64,000 nt of DNA from Pirellulales bacterium (lineage in GTDB: Bacteria; Planctomycetota; Planctomycetia; Pirellulales; JACPPG01), in the NCBI GenBank assembly GCA_035546535.1, contig DASZWQ010000040.1:1-64000 (forward strand), read 5' to 3'. Position 1 is the first letter of the stretch, and each line of letters begins with the position of its first letter. Position numbers and translations under genes: made by a program. Under the pieces are notes generated by a model. That model saw only the letters and a list, made by a program, of their open reading frames with translations, did no database searches and was not told where the DNA came from. Below are positions 55,101 to 63,892 of this stretch, piece after piece.

Positions 55101-55193
55101 ACCATTCGCACGACGGGAAGCGTCGGTACCGTAACGGCCGTTACGGTTCCGGCCGCCGATCTCCTGATCGCTCCGCTATTACTGTTCCCGTAA
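52149..55193 (+). CDS. Inverse-autotransporter-like barrel with beta-helix passenger
   Basis: 1014 residues from GTG 52149, preferred over in-frame GTG 52104 because a G-rich ribosome binding site lies 8-15 bases upstream. A long signal peptide (VVFSLAMALCSVFTTAARG) ends near residue 57. Residues ~70-310 resemble the intimin/invasin beta-domain (WFVDGRAHVSTNYGNF, IGIGRRQYVDFLN, LFNPVCDFRFNGYFPIG), which inserts in the outer membrane. A short linker then leads to a right-handed parallel beta-helix (~345-990): SLSxN-like turns repeat as NNTIQYNTEGIYI, NNSIVGNAG, NNQIINSRAEG, NNIFANNFFSGV. Such helices often bind or cut polysaccharide, but no catalytic acid cluster was evident. No LysM domain. 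Likely a surface adhesin. Confidence 0.8.
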   Translation: MKAIQLVTMLLRPRPATAGPQTAEEHRGHDARPALLRLVVFSLAMALCSVFTTAARGQTIVTDTGAPTSSFMAPLSMPGLQPFWLGYVGADRGLGFQGQYFSAGGLFPITTDMMDGTWFVDGRAHVSTNYGNFFSNIGIGRRQYVDFLNSIAGISGWYDYDGDAYQNYGFRYNQLGVSAELFNPVCDFRFNGYFPIGNTAHVLNQFQQNYLLYVNGIDTALQGADTKFSVRPAILGPLNGYIDLGGYWFHSPAVQGFGGFSTGFGVQPLPGLAVNMEVNHDEVFGTTGFVRVAFGLRGSPGNTRLGTRLLEPTRRNDHIVRFNQQPEIATNPNTGTAYNVIHVDNAAAAGGNGTAEHPFNTLSAAQAASAVNDIIYVHRGNGTTAGYDTGIVLKNNQMLLGSGNSYVIQTTEVGPFLLKAISQSGPDISNPNGAGITLANNDRVGGITISTADVGILGNNFTNTILEQNTVFGGLIDGIQLNNAAGTIDIFNNSIQQNAQDGIHLVGGTATFDVAGNTVDSNVRNGIFFDNAHGTATVDDNTLGSNGRGNWGGVQIAQTSGEMDAEIKNNTIQYNTEGIYINAAGTGTVVNANIHDNPQISHQQGDGIQISSITGATADFNIHNNPNISFNGFPEGIGVGRTTAGGAGIRLYTSDAVMGGIIANNSIVGNAGTGEIPISEASGIHGLFSGDSVTSFIITNNIVDGQGTYPANNSPAGEGVWLDYEVTNSIVQNVLVTNNQIINSRAEGFCLTTGFFNTSPGPVTAVVDATFDNNIFANNFFSGVRIKEFGIGSMRVTFTNNHITNNVSPNSPNQGSPIFGNDAGLSIDLEHGSLSGFISNNVIDANGLTPNSLGGTPRATNISGIAATVNNDARMGLQITGNEIDGNQQFGISLTDNNISNPGPTGSATMGVIIRDNMLMENGGNAGVQALTPNIGVPPGPNVSLLAIELTHNESSQQYLFVNQQGVTPNTAKINYADGGLNTGTIRTTGSVGTVTAVTVPAADLLIAPLLLFP

Positions 55194-55244
55194 GTGGCAG
55201 GACGGCGGCGTTTGATCGGCGACCGTGATAAGCGAGCGACTTAT

Positions 55245-56663
55245 TCAGCGTCGTGCAGGCTGCTCGAAATTTGTCCGCACGGCCTCGGGGACAGACGGCC
55301 TCGGACCGGTGGAACCGCCGGGCCGATTGCCTCCGGATGGCGACAGCTTGCCGCGAACCAGCGCCACGATCGAATCGGCGTTTCGCGTCAGATCGCTTTT
55401 TTCGCCTGCCGCCGCGCGATGCTGCGCGGCGCCTCGCTCGGCCAGCGGCAGAGCCTCCGCATAGCGCCCCTGATTGCCGTACAGGATGGCCAGGCGGACC
55501 AGGGATTCGGCCGTTTCCGGATGCTTGTCGCCGAACTGGCCGGTAACGATGGCCAGATCGGCGCGGAGAATCGTTTCGGCTTCTTGGTAGTCGCGCTGGG
55601 CCATGCGCGCGAGGCCTAACGCCACGCGTGCCCGCCTCGTCGCCGCATGCGCCGGGCCCGCGTTCTTTTCCAAACTGGCGAGGGCCTCGCGCAGGGGGGC
55701 CTCGGCTTGCGCGTAATCGCCAGCCGCGTACCACGCGCGACCGAGATTCAAGCATGCTTCGCCAACCAGCGGATGGTCATCTCCCAAAGCCTGGCGCCAT
55801 ACATCGGCGGCACGCGAGAAGTGTTCGGCGGCCTGCTGATAATCGCCGGTCTCCAGATAGAACAGGGCCAGATTGTTGAGTTGACCGGCGTATTCCGCGT
55901 GCGACTCGCCCCACACCTTCTCGGCAGCGGCAACGGACTGACGCAAAAGCGGCGCCGCTTCCTGCGGGCGACCCGCGGCCAGTAATACGCGCCCCAGGGC
56001 ACTGGCGGTCGCGATCGTCTCGGGATGCTCGGGTGTGAACGCCCGTTCGCGGATTGCGAGCGCCTGGCGGAACAATTTCTCGGCTTCTACCACATCTCCT
56101 ACGGCCTGCCGCCAGCGTGCTTCCTGATCCAAAAGATTGGCAACGCCATAGGTGTCAGCGCCCCAGATCTTTGTCGCCATAGTGCGCGCTTGAACGATTG
56201 CCGTTAGGGCCTCGTCGCGCTTCCCTTCGGCCCACAGATCGTTGGCGGCGCGCGTTCGGTTTTCCGCAGCTTCGTTGGCCGCGCGCTGCGCAGGCGAGAA
56301 TCGGGCCAGGCTTTCCTCGCGCCCCAATGCCAGTTGCGCGCTGCGCACCTGCCACGATTCCTGGCCGTAGGTCTCGGTAAACAACTGGAGCATTTCGCGC
56401 CGCGCTGCGACGGCCTGCGCGTCGTAGCCGCGGCGGCGGTGCCCCTCGATTTCGCGCGCCAGCTGGGCGGCACGCCGGTCGGCTTCGTTAACACGATCAG
56501 AGCGCTCGGCCGGCTGTTGTTCACCAGCTTGGCCGAGACGATCACTTCCGATCTCCGCGGATTGCGCGGCGGCATCGGCGGTCGTTTGCGGCGACGTGCG
56601 CGAGCAACCGCCAAATACCAAAACCATGCACGCGACGATGCAGTGCGATAGATAACGAGCCAT
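55245..56663 (-). CDS. TPR-repeat lipoprotein
   Basis: 472 residues. The N-terminus (HCIVACMVLVFGGCSRTS) is a lipoprotein signal with the lipidated Cys at about residue 20. From about residue 145 to 420 tandem TPR/kinesin-light-chain-type repeats follow at roughly 42-residue spacing, e.g. LLDQEARWRQAVGDVVEAE, LNNLALFYLETGDYQQAAE, CLNLGRAWYAAGDYAQAEA and LVRLAILYGNQGRYAEALP, each with the H-PETA or DHPLVG joint between repeats. TPR domains serve protein-protein contact; the partner is unknown. The C-terminus is Pro/Gly rich. Convergent with the autotransporter-like gene. Confidence 0.88.
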   Translation of the reverse strand: MARYLSHCIVACMVLVFGGCSRTSPQTTADAAAQSAEIGSDRLGQAGEQQPAERSDRVNEADRRAAQLAREIEGHRRRGYDAQAVAARREMLQLFTETYGQESWQVRSAQLALGREESLARFSPAQRAANEAAENRTRAANDLWAEGKRDEALTAIVQARTMATKIWGADTYGVANLLDQEARWRQAVGDVVEAEKLFRQALAIRERAFTPEHPETIATASALGRVLLAAGRPQEAAPLLRQSVAAAEKVWGESHAEYAGQLNNLALFYLETGDYQQAAEHFSRAADVWRQALGDDHPLVGEACLNLGRAWYAAGDYAQAEAPLREALASLEKNAGPAHAATRRARVALGLARMAQRDYQEAETILRADLAIVTGQFGDKHPETAESLVRLAILYGNQGRYAEALPLAERGAAQHRAAAGEKSDLTRNADSIVALVRGKLSPSGGNRPGGSTGPRPSVPEAVRTNFEQPARR

Positions 56664-57281
56664 CGATCGGGACCCCGGAAAGGGCGTGGGATGAGGCTGA
56701 GGATTAGAGCAAATGCGGGGCCTGGCGAGAATGTCATTTCCGCCCTGTTTGACGCTACCGCTCGTCGATTTCTGTGGGTACGTCGGAGCCTGAGCGAGCC
56801 GCGACCCCTGCGATCAGCAAAGGGTTTGTCAATGGGCGATGTCGACGCGGTTTCGGACAGGCGGCCGGTTGCTGCTATCCAGGCCGAGAGTTTTCCTTGG
56901 CGTCCGACCGTCACGCGCCCGGCGCCTGCACGAGATCTTCCAACTCCTGATCGCGCGAGGATCCGGGGTTTTCACTCCATGCGAACAGAACTGGCCCGCG
57001 ACCCCATCACGACGCGCCGGATGGCCAGGTGGCGTAGAGCGCACGCGTGGTGAGCCGGCGAGTCGTTTGCCGGACGGCGATTAAGTGCTTGTAAGGATTG
57101 CGACCGATTTCGTCGCTTCATGCTCGCGACGGCTTGCGACGCTGTAATGCTGTCGAAGAAGTAACCGCGATGCGCGTCATGAAACCCATGACTTTTGCCG
57201 ACGCGTGGGGTTAATTACATCAAGGGGCTCGCGCGAGCCTGCCCGATGCCAGAGGTCACACAGTTGAAGGGGAGCACGAAG
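56664..57281. other. Gene-poor stretch with a palindrome before the secreted His/Asn-rich protein
   Basis: 618 bases with no convincing gene. GGCTCGCGCGAGCC (57226-57239), a 14-base perfect palindrome, lies 42 bases before ATG 57282 and could be an operator or a leader hairpin. AGGGGAG supplies the ribosome binding site. Confidence 0.5.
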
Positions 57282-58076
57282 ATGAAAATGAACAATGTGT
57301 CCGCATTGATCGCGGCAGTGACTTTGGTAGCAGCGACTTCGGTAGGTGCCAGTGCGTCCCACGCGCAAGTGCATCACAACATGCACACCGCCAATCAGGC
57401 GTTCGCCGGTGGCATGCCGCAGGGCATGAACGGTGTTCCCATGAACTACGCACACATGACGGGGGGCAACGGATTCCAACATGCCTATCGTTACGGTAGT
57501 CCGCCATTTAGCGGAGCCGCAGGTGGGCAGGCGGTGGCTCCGAACAACAATGCGCAGTTCTTGCCTGTCACCCCGCACCACAACTTCACGCAGGGCACAG
57601 GACACGGCCTGGTTAACTCCGGTGCGCTCATACCAAGCACGCCTGTCGTCGGATCGAATGCCTCGGCGCTGGCGACGGTGCGGCAGGAAGTTCGCACTGA
57701 CAAGATGGCGGTTCGCAACGATATGGCCACGGGCAACAACGGGCGTTTGGCCCAGGACGAGGCCCGCTTGCAAGCCGACCGACGCTTGGAACGGCAACTC
57801 GAGGGCCAAGGCGCCGGCGCATGGAATACGGGGGCCGGCGTTCGAAGCTCGGCCATCGGCGGGTTCAATCAGAACCGGCTGCCTTTCGTTCAAACGAGCG
57901 GCGCATCTGGCGCGAACGTTCTTACCGCGCGTGATCTTCGCCGGCAGAATTACGCCGCCCTGCACGCCAATTACAAGAACCGCAACACGCCCACGGACCT
58001 CGTGAAGGTGCATTCGCAGAACACCGACCGCGTCGAGACCGGTGGAATGCAACGTGCTCACACGAATGCCCACTGA
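57282..58076 (+). CDS. Secreted low-complexity protein of unknown function
   Basis: 264 residues from ATG 57282 (second in-frame ATG at 57288), preceded by AGGGGAG. A signal peptide (NVSALIAAVTLVAATSVGASASHA) is clear. The mature N-terminal 100 residues are rich in His, Met, Asn and Gly (VHHNMHTANQAFAGGMPQGMN). Residues about 127-170 form a charged helix with the repeat-like text ATVRQEVRTDKMAVRNDMATGN and LAQDEARLQADRRLERQLEG. No known domain. Many His and Met could bind copper or other metals, but this is a guess from composition. Neighbours give no clue. Confidence 0.75.
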   Translation: MKMNNVSALIAAVTLVAATSVGASASHAQVHHNMHTANQAFAGGMPQGMNGVPMNYAHMTGGNGFQHAYRYGSPPFSGAAGGQAVAPNNNAQFLPVTPHHNFTQGTGHGLVNSGALIPSTPVVGSNASALATVRQEVRTDKMAVRNDMATGNNGRLAQDEARLQADRRLERQLEGQGAGAWNTGAGVRSSAIGGFNQNRLPFVQTSGASGANVLTARDLRRQNYAALHANYKNRNTPTDLVKVHSQNTDRVETGGMQRAHTNAH

Positions 58077-58258
58077 TCCGCAAGCACTCCGGCCGAAGTG
58101 AAACTTTGGTCGGCGTCCCGGAAGTTTCGACCGCTCCTGTTTTTTCACTACTTGCGACGCCGCGCCGGTCGACTCACAATACGAATTCCCTCGGCAGGGG
58201 CGCCTTGTGAGGGGCCGGCGATTCTTTCCCTTTAATCCGAGTCGGGGCGGCGCGGCGG

Positions 58259-59803
58259 ATGCTCGCAAAACTGCGAACCTTTTCGTTGGTCGGAATCGAA
58301 GCGGTTCCGGTCGAAGTCGAGGTCGATGTCTCGGATGGCGCACTCCCGAAAACGGTCCTCGTCGGGCTGCCCGAGGCGGCCGTTAAGGAAAGTACGCATC
58401 GCGTCGAACGGGCCCTGGTGAACTCGGGCTATCTGCGGCCGCAGAATCGCATTGTCATTAATCTGGCCCCGGCCGAGTTGCCCAAGCAGGCCGCGTCGTT
58501 CGATTTGCCGATCACGCTCGGCATTCTGGCCGGTAGCGGGCAACTGGATGGTGCGAATGAGCGCTTCGCCCGCTATGCGGTGGTGGGCGAGTTGGCGCTC
58601 GATGGCACGACGCGTCCCACGCGCGGCGCGCTGTCGATTGCCATGGCCGCCGCCCGCGAATCGGGCCTTCAGGGCTTGCTCGTGCCCAGTGCCAGCGCCG
58701 CTGAAGCCGCGGTCGTCGAAGATTTGGAGGTGATTGCCATTTCCAGCCTGGCCCAGGCCGTGGCATTTCTCACGGGGCAAATCGATATCGAACCGACACC
58801 GCCTAGGGTCGACGAATGGTTCAGTGCGCTTGCCCATTACGAGGTCGATTTTGCCGACGTTCGCGGCCAGGAGATGGCGAAACGCGCGATAACGATCGCG
58901 GCCGGAGGCGCTCATAATCTGCTGATGCTTGGCCCACCAGGTTCGGGTAAGACAATGCTTGCCAAGCGCCTGCCCACGATCCTGCCCGACTTGTCGGCCG
59001 GCGAATCGATCGAAACCAGCCGGATTTACAGTGCGATGGGCCTATTGCCGGCCGGGCAACCGCTCTTGGCGGTGCGCCCCTTTCGCAGCCCGCACCATAC
59101 GGTGAGTGATGCAGGCCTCGTTGGCGGTGGTTCGACACCGACGCCGGGCGAGATCAGCTTGGCGCACAATGGCGTCCTGTTTCTCGATGAATTGCCCGAG
59201 TTCAATCGGCGCACCTTGGAGGTGCTGCGTCAACCACTGGAAGACGGCTCGATCACGATCAGCCGCGCGCTGAACAGCTCGCGTTTTCCGGCGAACTTCA
59301 TTCTCATTGCGGCGTTGAATCCCTGTCCGTGCGGATTTCGGAATGATCCTCGCCGCGAGTGCCACTGCACGGTGCCGCAAGTCGAGCGCTACATGGCGAA
59401 GATCAGCGGGCCACTGTTAGATCGCATCGATCTTCACCTGGAGGTGCCTGCCGTGCCGTTTCGTGAATTGTCCGCGGCCGCTCCAGGGACGACGAGCGAG
59501 GCCATGCGCTCGCAGGTGGTTGCCGCCCGCGCGCGGCAGCAGCAGCGCTTCGCGGGCAGCAAGACGCGCGCCAATGCCCATATGTCGCACCGGCAGATTC
59601 GCACGCACTGCGTGCTCGACGCGGCGGGCATGAATCTACTCAAGGCCTCGATGAGCGAATTGGGCCTGTCAGCGCGTGCCCACGACAAGATCCTGCGCGT
59701 GGCCCGCACGATCGCCGACCTCGACGACGCCGATGCGATTAGCGCCGTGCATCTCAGCGAGGCGATCAACTATCGGATGCTCGATCGCAATCTGTGGACG
59801 TGA
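58259..59803 (+). CDS. comM: YifB/ComM-family Mg-chelatase-like AAA ATPase
   Basis: 514-residue AAA+ protein; ComM is a branch-migration helicase in natural transformation, other members are uncharacterised. Residues ~1-170: Lon-protease-like S5 fold (VEVDVSDGALPKTVLVGLP, VKESTHRVERALVNSGY). Walker A GPPGSGKTMLAKRL lies at ~222-235, Walker B as VLFLDELPEFNRRTLEVL at ~305, and the Cys-rich CPCGFRNDPRRECHC insert (~357-371) is the family's zinc-like signature. The C-terminal helical domain ends SARAHDKILRVARTIADLDD and LSEAINYR. All expected parts are intact. Transcribed with the sialidase-like gene 40 bases downstream, though a functional link is not evident. Confidence 0.95.
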   Translation: MLAKLRTFSLVGIEAVPVEVEVDVSDGALPKTVLVGLPEAAVKESTHRVERALVNSGYLRPQNRIVINLAPAELPKQAASFDLPITLGILAGSGQLDGANERFARYAVVGELALDGTTRPTRGALSIAMAAARESGLQGLLVPSASAAEAAVVEDLEVIAISSLAQAVAFLTGQIDIEPTPPRVDEWFSALAHYEVDFADVRGQEMAKRAITIAAGGAHNLLMLGPPGSGKTMLAKRLPTILPDLSAGESIETSRIYSAMGLLPAGQPLLAVRPFRSPHHTVSDAGLVGGGSTPTPGEISLAHNGVLFLDELPEFNRRTLEVLRQPLEDGSITISRALNSSRFPANFILIAALNPCPCGFRNDPRRECHCTVPQVERYMAKISGPLLDRIDLHLEVPAVPFRELSAAAPGTTSEAMRSQVVAARARQQQRFAGSKTRANAHMSHRQIRTHCVLDAAGMNLLKASMSELGLSARAHDKILRVARTIADLDDADAISAVHLSEAINYRMLDRNLWT

Positions 59804-59842
59804 AGGGGCGCGTTACGGCCGGGTGCTTCTGTGGGAAGTGAC

Positions 59843-61123
59843 ATGACGAGAGTTTTCATGCGAGGTCCTTGTTCCGGGCCGTGTGCCTTCGCGTTGATGC
59901 ACCGGCTATTGCCGACGCTACTGCTGTGCTGCGGGGTTGCGGCGGCCAGGGCCGACGACGGATGGATCGAAAAACAAGACTTGTTTCGCGCCGGCGAAGG
60001 CGGCTATCAGCTTTATCACATCCCTGGTCTGGCCGTGACGGCCAAGGGGACCGTGCTCGCCTGGTGCGAAGCGCGGCGCGGGCGTAGCGACTGGGGGGAC
60101 ATCGATATTCTCTTGCGCCGCTCAACCGACCACGGCAAAACATGGTCCGAGCCGCGCAAGGTTGCCGACGTGCCGGGCACGAAGGCGAAGAATCCTGTCG
60201 CACTGGCCCTGAAAGGCGTCAAGGCCTCCGACGTAACGTACAACAATCCCGTGTTCATCGCCGACCGCGACGGCGGCGTGACGCTCTTGTTCTGCCTCGA
60301 GTATTGCCGCTGCTTCGTCGCACGCAGCAATGACGAAGGCGTTACTTGGAGCGAACCGCGCGAAATTACGGACCTCTTCGAATCATTCCGGCCGAAGTAT
60401 CCGTGGAAAGTTCTGGCGACCGGCCCGGATCATGGCATTCAGTTGAGTAGCGGTCGACTGCTCGTGCCTGTTTGGCTGTCGACGGCCACGGGCGGCAATG
60501 CCCATCGACCCTCGGTCGTCGCTACGATCTACAGCGACGATTTGGGCCGCACGTGGCAAGCGGGCGAGATTGCCGTTCCAAACACGGACGAATGGATCAA
60601 TCCGAACGAAACGACCGCCGTCGAGCTTGCCGACGGACGGGTGATGCTCAACACGCGCAACGAATCGCCGCGGCATCGACGCTTAGTGACGATTGGGCCC
60701 GACGGCGCGACCGGCTGGTCGACGCCGCGCTTTGACGCGGCGCTCGTCGAACCGATCTGCATGGGAAGCCTGCTGCGACTGTCGACGGAGAAAACTGGCG
60801 GCCGCAACCGGCTGCTGTTCGTGAATCCCGACAATCTTTCGCGGGCCGACGGTAAGGAAGCCGAGGGCAAGAGCCGCGATCGCCGCAACCTTACGGTGCG
60901 CCTGAGCTACGACGAAGGCGAGACATGGCCGGTCGCGAGATCGGTCGAACCTTCCTGGAGCGCGTACAGCGATCTTGCGCTAGCGGCTGACGGCACGATC
61001 CTCTGCTTCTATGGTCGCAGTGACAAAAGCGACTTCGCGGGCAGTCATCTGTGCCTCGCGCGGTTCGATCTCGAGTGGCTGAGCGATGGTCGCGATCGGC
61101 TTTCTGTTAAGAGTTCGCAATGA
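59843..61123 (+). CDS. BNR-repeat sialidase-like exported protein
   Basis: 426 residues from ATG 59843; later in-frame Met residues (e.g. 59897) would also leave a signal peptide (LLPTLLLCCGVAAARA). A six-bladed propeller is inferred from four Asp boxes: RRSTDHGKTWSEP, RSNDEGVTWSEP, YSDDLGRTWQAG and LSYDEGETWPVA. The arginine-containing motif near the start is YHIPGL, a variant of the sialidase RIP triad, and WCEARRG supplies the next acidic/Arg pair. True sialidase activity or another exo-glycosidase on host or algal glycans is possible; only the fold is safe. Probably periplasmic or secreted. Confidence 0.87.
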   Translation: MTRVFMRGPCSGPCAFALMHRLLPTLLLCCGVAAARADDGWIEKQDLFRAGEGGYQLYHIPGLAVTAKGTVLAWCEARRGRSDWGDIDILLRRSTDHGKTWSEPRKVADVPGTKAKNPVALALKGVKASDVTYNNPVFIADRDGGVTLLFCLEYCRCFVARSNDEGVTWSEPREITDLFESFRPKYPWKVLATGPDHGIQLSSGRLLVPVWLSTATGGNAHRPSVVATIYSDDLGRTWQAGEIAVPNTDEWINPNETTAVELADGRVMLNTRNESPRHRRLVTIGPDGATGWSTPRFDAALVEPICMGSLLRLSTEKTGGRNRLLFVNPDNLSRADGKEAEGKSRDRRNLTVRLSYDEGETWPVARSVEPSWSAYSDLALAADGTILCFYGRSDKSDFAGSHLCLARFDLEWLSDGRDRLSVKSSQ

Positions 61124-61312
61124 TTAGCCGGCGAAGGGTCGGCCCTTGAGCGCATCCTCGAATTATTAGATGCTAGGTGGAGATTCGGAACAAGAACGGT
61201 GGCGGCGGGTGGATCGAGGTCGCGCGTGCGATCAGCCGTAGTGCGTGCGGTTGATACGCCCCGGATACTGCGGCCTTCGATGCGCTTTGCGGGACGGGAA
61301 CGAGAATTGAGG

Positions 61313-61612
61313 ATGATCGATCCAACGCACTTGCACGACCTGTGCTGCGAATTGCGCGTGCTGCTGGAAGCGGAACTTGCCGCTGGCAACCGCGTGGCCG
61401 AGACGAGCCGGGGGTGGCCACTGCCCGACTCGATCTGGGTGTTGCTGGTCGCGCCGTTTCACAACACGCCCGAACAACTCCCTCCGGGCGTGCGGCTGGT
61501 GGACGTCAATGATCCCCACTGGTGGAAGCAGGAGTACAAGCACCTGGCCAGCGGGTCGGTGCTGGCCTGCCGCTACGTTGGCTTGGAGTTTTTTCAAACG
61601 GCTGGCGGCTGA
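61313..61612 (+). CDS. Small conserved hypothetical protein
   Basis: 99 residues from ATG 61313, preferred because the protein then starts MIDPTHLHDLCCELRVLL with a clear helix, while the longer in-frame start at 61199 adds Arg-rich sequence. Distinctive text: WVLLVAPFHNTPEQLPPGV and DVNDPHWWKQEYKH, then VLACRYVGLEFF. No domain is recognised; it is soluble. Convergent with the hybrid kinase, 24 bases between stops. Confidence 0.6.
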   Translation: MIDPTHLHDLCCELRVLLEAELAAGNRVAETSRGWPLPDSIWVLLVAPFHNTPEQLPPGVRLVDVNDPHWWKQEYKHLASGSVLACRYVGLEFFQTAGG

Positions 61613-61636
61613 TCGCTGTCCGGCAGATTTGAGTCT

Positions 61637-63601
61637 TCAGGTCGAAGAAGCGGCCTGAGCCGCGCAGTACTCGGCGATCAGGCTGATCAGCCGTTGCCGT
61701 TGGATGGGCTTGGTCGTGTAGTCGTTGCAGCCCGCGGCCAGGCATTTGGTATCATCGCCCGCCATGGCATGCGCGGTGAGGGCCACGATGGGCGCCTTGT
61801 AGCCGGCGGCCCTCAGTCGTCGCGTGGCCTCGTAACCGTCGAGGATCGGCATCTGCATATCCATCAGCACGCAATCGAAGGGCTTTCCCTCACGGAGCGC
61901 CGCTAGCGCCAGATCGACGGCCGTTTGACCATTATCGGCGACCGTGACCTGTGCCCCGGCGTGCTTCAGCACGAAGGAAATCAGCCGCTGGTTGTCGGGG
62001 CCGTCTTCGGCCAGCAAAACGTGTCCGGCGAGCTGCACCTCGCGGTCGGCCGTAGGCCGTGCGCGCGTAGAGGAGGCTTCGAAGGGTCCGCTTAGCATCG
62101 GTACTCCCTCGAGATTGCCGGCGGAGACTTCCAACCGAAACGTGCTGCCCGAGCCCAGCTTGCTTGTGACCGACAGATCGCCGTCGAGCATCTCGGCAAA
62201 TCGCTTGCTGATCGAAAGGCCCAAGCCTGTGCCGCCAAAGCGGCGTGTCGTGCTGGCATCGGCCTGCGTGAACGGCTTGAACAGACGGGCCACTTGCGCG
62301 TCGGTCATACCCAAACCGGTATCGACGACGTCGATGCACAGCCGCGGTTGGGGCGCGCGGCGCAGCTTGACGATCAAACGTACGCGGCCGATCTCAGTGA
62401 ACTTGATCGCGTTGCCGATCAGGTTGATGAGGATCTGGCGCAAGCGGGTCGGATCGGTTTCGATCATTTCCGGGATCGGCCCCACGTACTCGACGTCCAG
62501 CGGCAATCCCTTCGAGGCGGCCCGCACGCGCATCAAGCTGGCTACGTCTGCGATTACGGATAGCGTCTGGCAGCGAATGCGCTCCAATTGCAGCTTGCCG
62601 GCCTCGATCTTCGAGAGATCGAGAATGTCGTTGACCAATTCCAGCAGATAAGCGCCGTTGCGCTTGATGGTCGTGATGGCGTCCAACTGCTCGGGCTCGC
62701 GCAAGCTTTCGCCCAGCACGTCCGCGAACCCAAGGATGGCGGTCATGGGCGTGCGAATCTCGTGGCTCATGTTGGCCAGAAATTCGCTCTTCGCGCGGTT
62801 TGCTTGCTCGGCCGCTTGATTGGCGCGCTTCAGATCGTCGGCCTGGGAAGATAGCACCCGCGCCTGCTCCTGCAGCGTCCGTTGCGCAGCTTCCATTTCG
62901 TTGGCATAGGCCTGCAACTCGCCGGTGCGATCGCGAACCTTGGTTTCGATCAGGTGGTTCGTGTGCCGCAACCGCGCTTGTTGTAGCGCACTACCCCAAA
63001 GCGTGCGCAAACCGAAATGGATCCAGATCACGAGGAAGATGTCTTCGAACAGGATCCAGCCGCCATGCTCGATCGCGCGCCAGTTGCTGGCCGATGTGCT
63101 GCCGAAGACCGACTGGGGCCAGTAATAGCCGCGCGCCAGGTGATCGGCGATCGCCAGCGCCGTCGCCGTCGCCAGCACGCGCAGGTCCAAGTACCAGGTC
63201 AGGAAAGCCAATGACCCGAAGATATGAAAATGCGTCTCGATACGTCCGGTCGTCAGGTGGATCAACAGCGCCGACCAGGAAATCTGCGACACGGCCACGA
63301 CTTGCCGGGTTAACTCGCTGCCGGGCTGTTTCCACATCAGGCCAAGAGGAAAAAACGTGAACAGTAATCCAAGCAGCGATGCCGCCCACACGTGTGGGTG
63401 AATTCGGCTGTCGACGCCGGCCCAGGTGTACGGCGAGATCCATACTGCCGTGGCCACGGCCGCGATCCATTGCAAGGTGAGCAGGACAGCAAACACGCGG
63501 TCGGTGCGCTTCCGGATCGAAAACAGCTCATCGGCAAGGATTCTCTTCGCGCGCTCCGTGATGAGCGCCCGATCTTCCAAGCATACGGATTCCTGAAGCA
63601 T
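61637..63601 (-). CDS. Hybrid sensor histidine kinase/response regulator
   Basis: 654 residues. About six membrane helices over residues 38-215 (FAVLLTLQWIAAVATAVWI, WAASLLGLLFTFFPLGLMW, VLATATALAIADHLARGY), a MASE-like sensor region whose ligand is unknown; then a coiled coil (~220-270). HisKA with the phospho-accepting His in MSHEIRTPMTAILGFADVL (~His 278), HATPase with N, G1 and G2 boxes (NLIGNAIKFTE ~397, DTGLGM ~430, GGTGLGLSISKR ~457). The receiver domain (~525-645) has LLAEDGPDNQRL, the phosphorylated Asp in VLMDMQMPILDG (~579) and ALTAHAM. No output domain, so it likely signals through a phosphorelay partner outside the window. Start ATG 63601. Confidence 0.94.
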   Translation of the reverse strand: MLQESVCLEDRALITERAKRILADELFSIRKRTDRVFAVLLTLQWIAAVATAVWISPYTWAGVDSRIHPHVWAASLLGLLFTFFPLGLMWKQPGSELTRQVVAVSQISWSALLIHLTTGRIETHFHIFGSLAFLTWYLDLRVLATATALAIADHLARGYYWPQSVFGSTSASNWRAIEHGGWILFEDIFLVIWIHFGLRTLWGSALQQARLRHTNHLIETKVRDRTGELQAYANEMEAAQRTLQEQARVLSSQADDLKRANQAAEQANRAKSEFLANMSHEIRTPMTAILGFADVLGESLREPEQLDAITTIKRNGAYLLELVNDILDLSKIEAGKLQLERIRCQTLSVIADVASLMRVRAASKGLPLDVEYVGPIPEMIETDPTRLRQILINLIGNAIKFTEIGRVRLIVKLRRAPQPRLCIDVVDTGLGMTDAQVARLFKPFTQADASTTRRFGGTGLGLSISKRFAEMLDGDLSVTSKLGSGSTFRLEVSAGNLEGVPMLSGPFEASSTRARPTADREVQLAGHVLLAEDGPDNQRLISFVLKHAGAQVTVADNGQTAVDLALAALREGKPFDCVLMDMQMPILDGYEATRRLRAAGYKAPIVALTAHAMAGDDTKCLAAGCNDYTTKPIQRQRLISLIAEYCAAQAASST

Positions 63602-63892
63602 TACCGATCACTCCCCGTGCGGCTGACAATTGGAGGGTCGCACCTGGCGCGTTGCCCGAGATCGCCCATGGACAAATTGGCGAGCAAGCGATGCGACGCC
63701 AAAAGTGTGGCGCCGGCGGCACTTTCTGCGGCCTTGGAGATATACGTCACCGGCGGAGTGCGACATGCCACAGGTATGACGCCGCCTTAGACATCGAAGC
63801 GATTAATCAGGTCGTAACGGACCTGCGGCGGCGTCGCCGTGCCAAACGTCCCTCGGAATGGTGGTCTGGCAGCGAGAGGCGAAGGCCCGCCG

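Noticed and set aside
55194-55244. Gene or element between the two convergent genes
   Set aside because: The gap is only about 50 bases; nothing beyond stops was seen.
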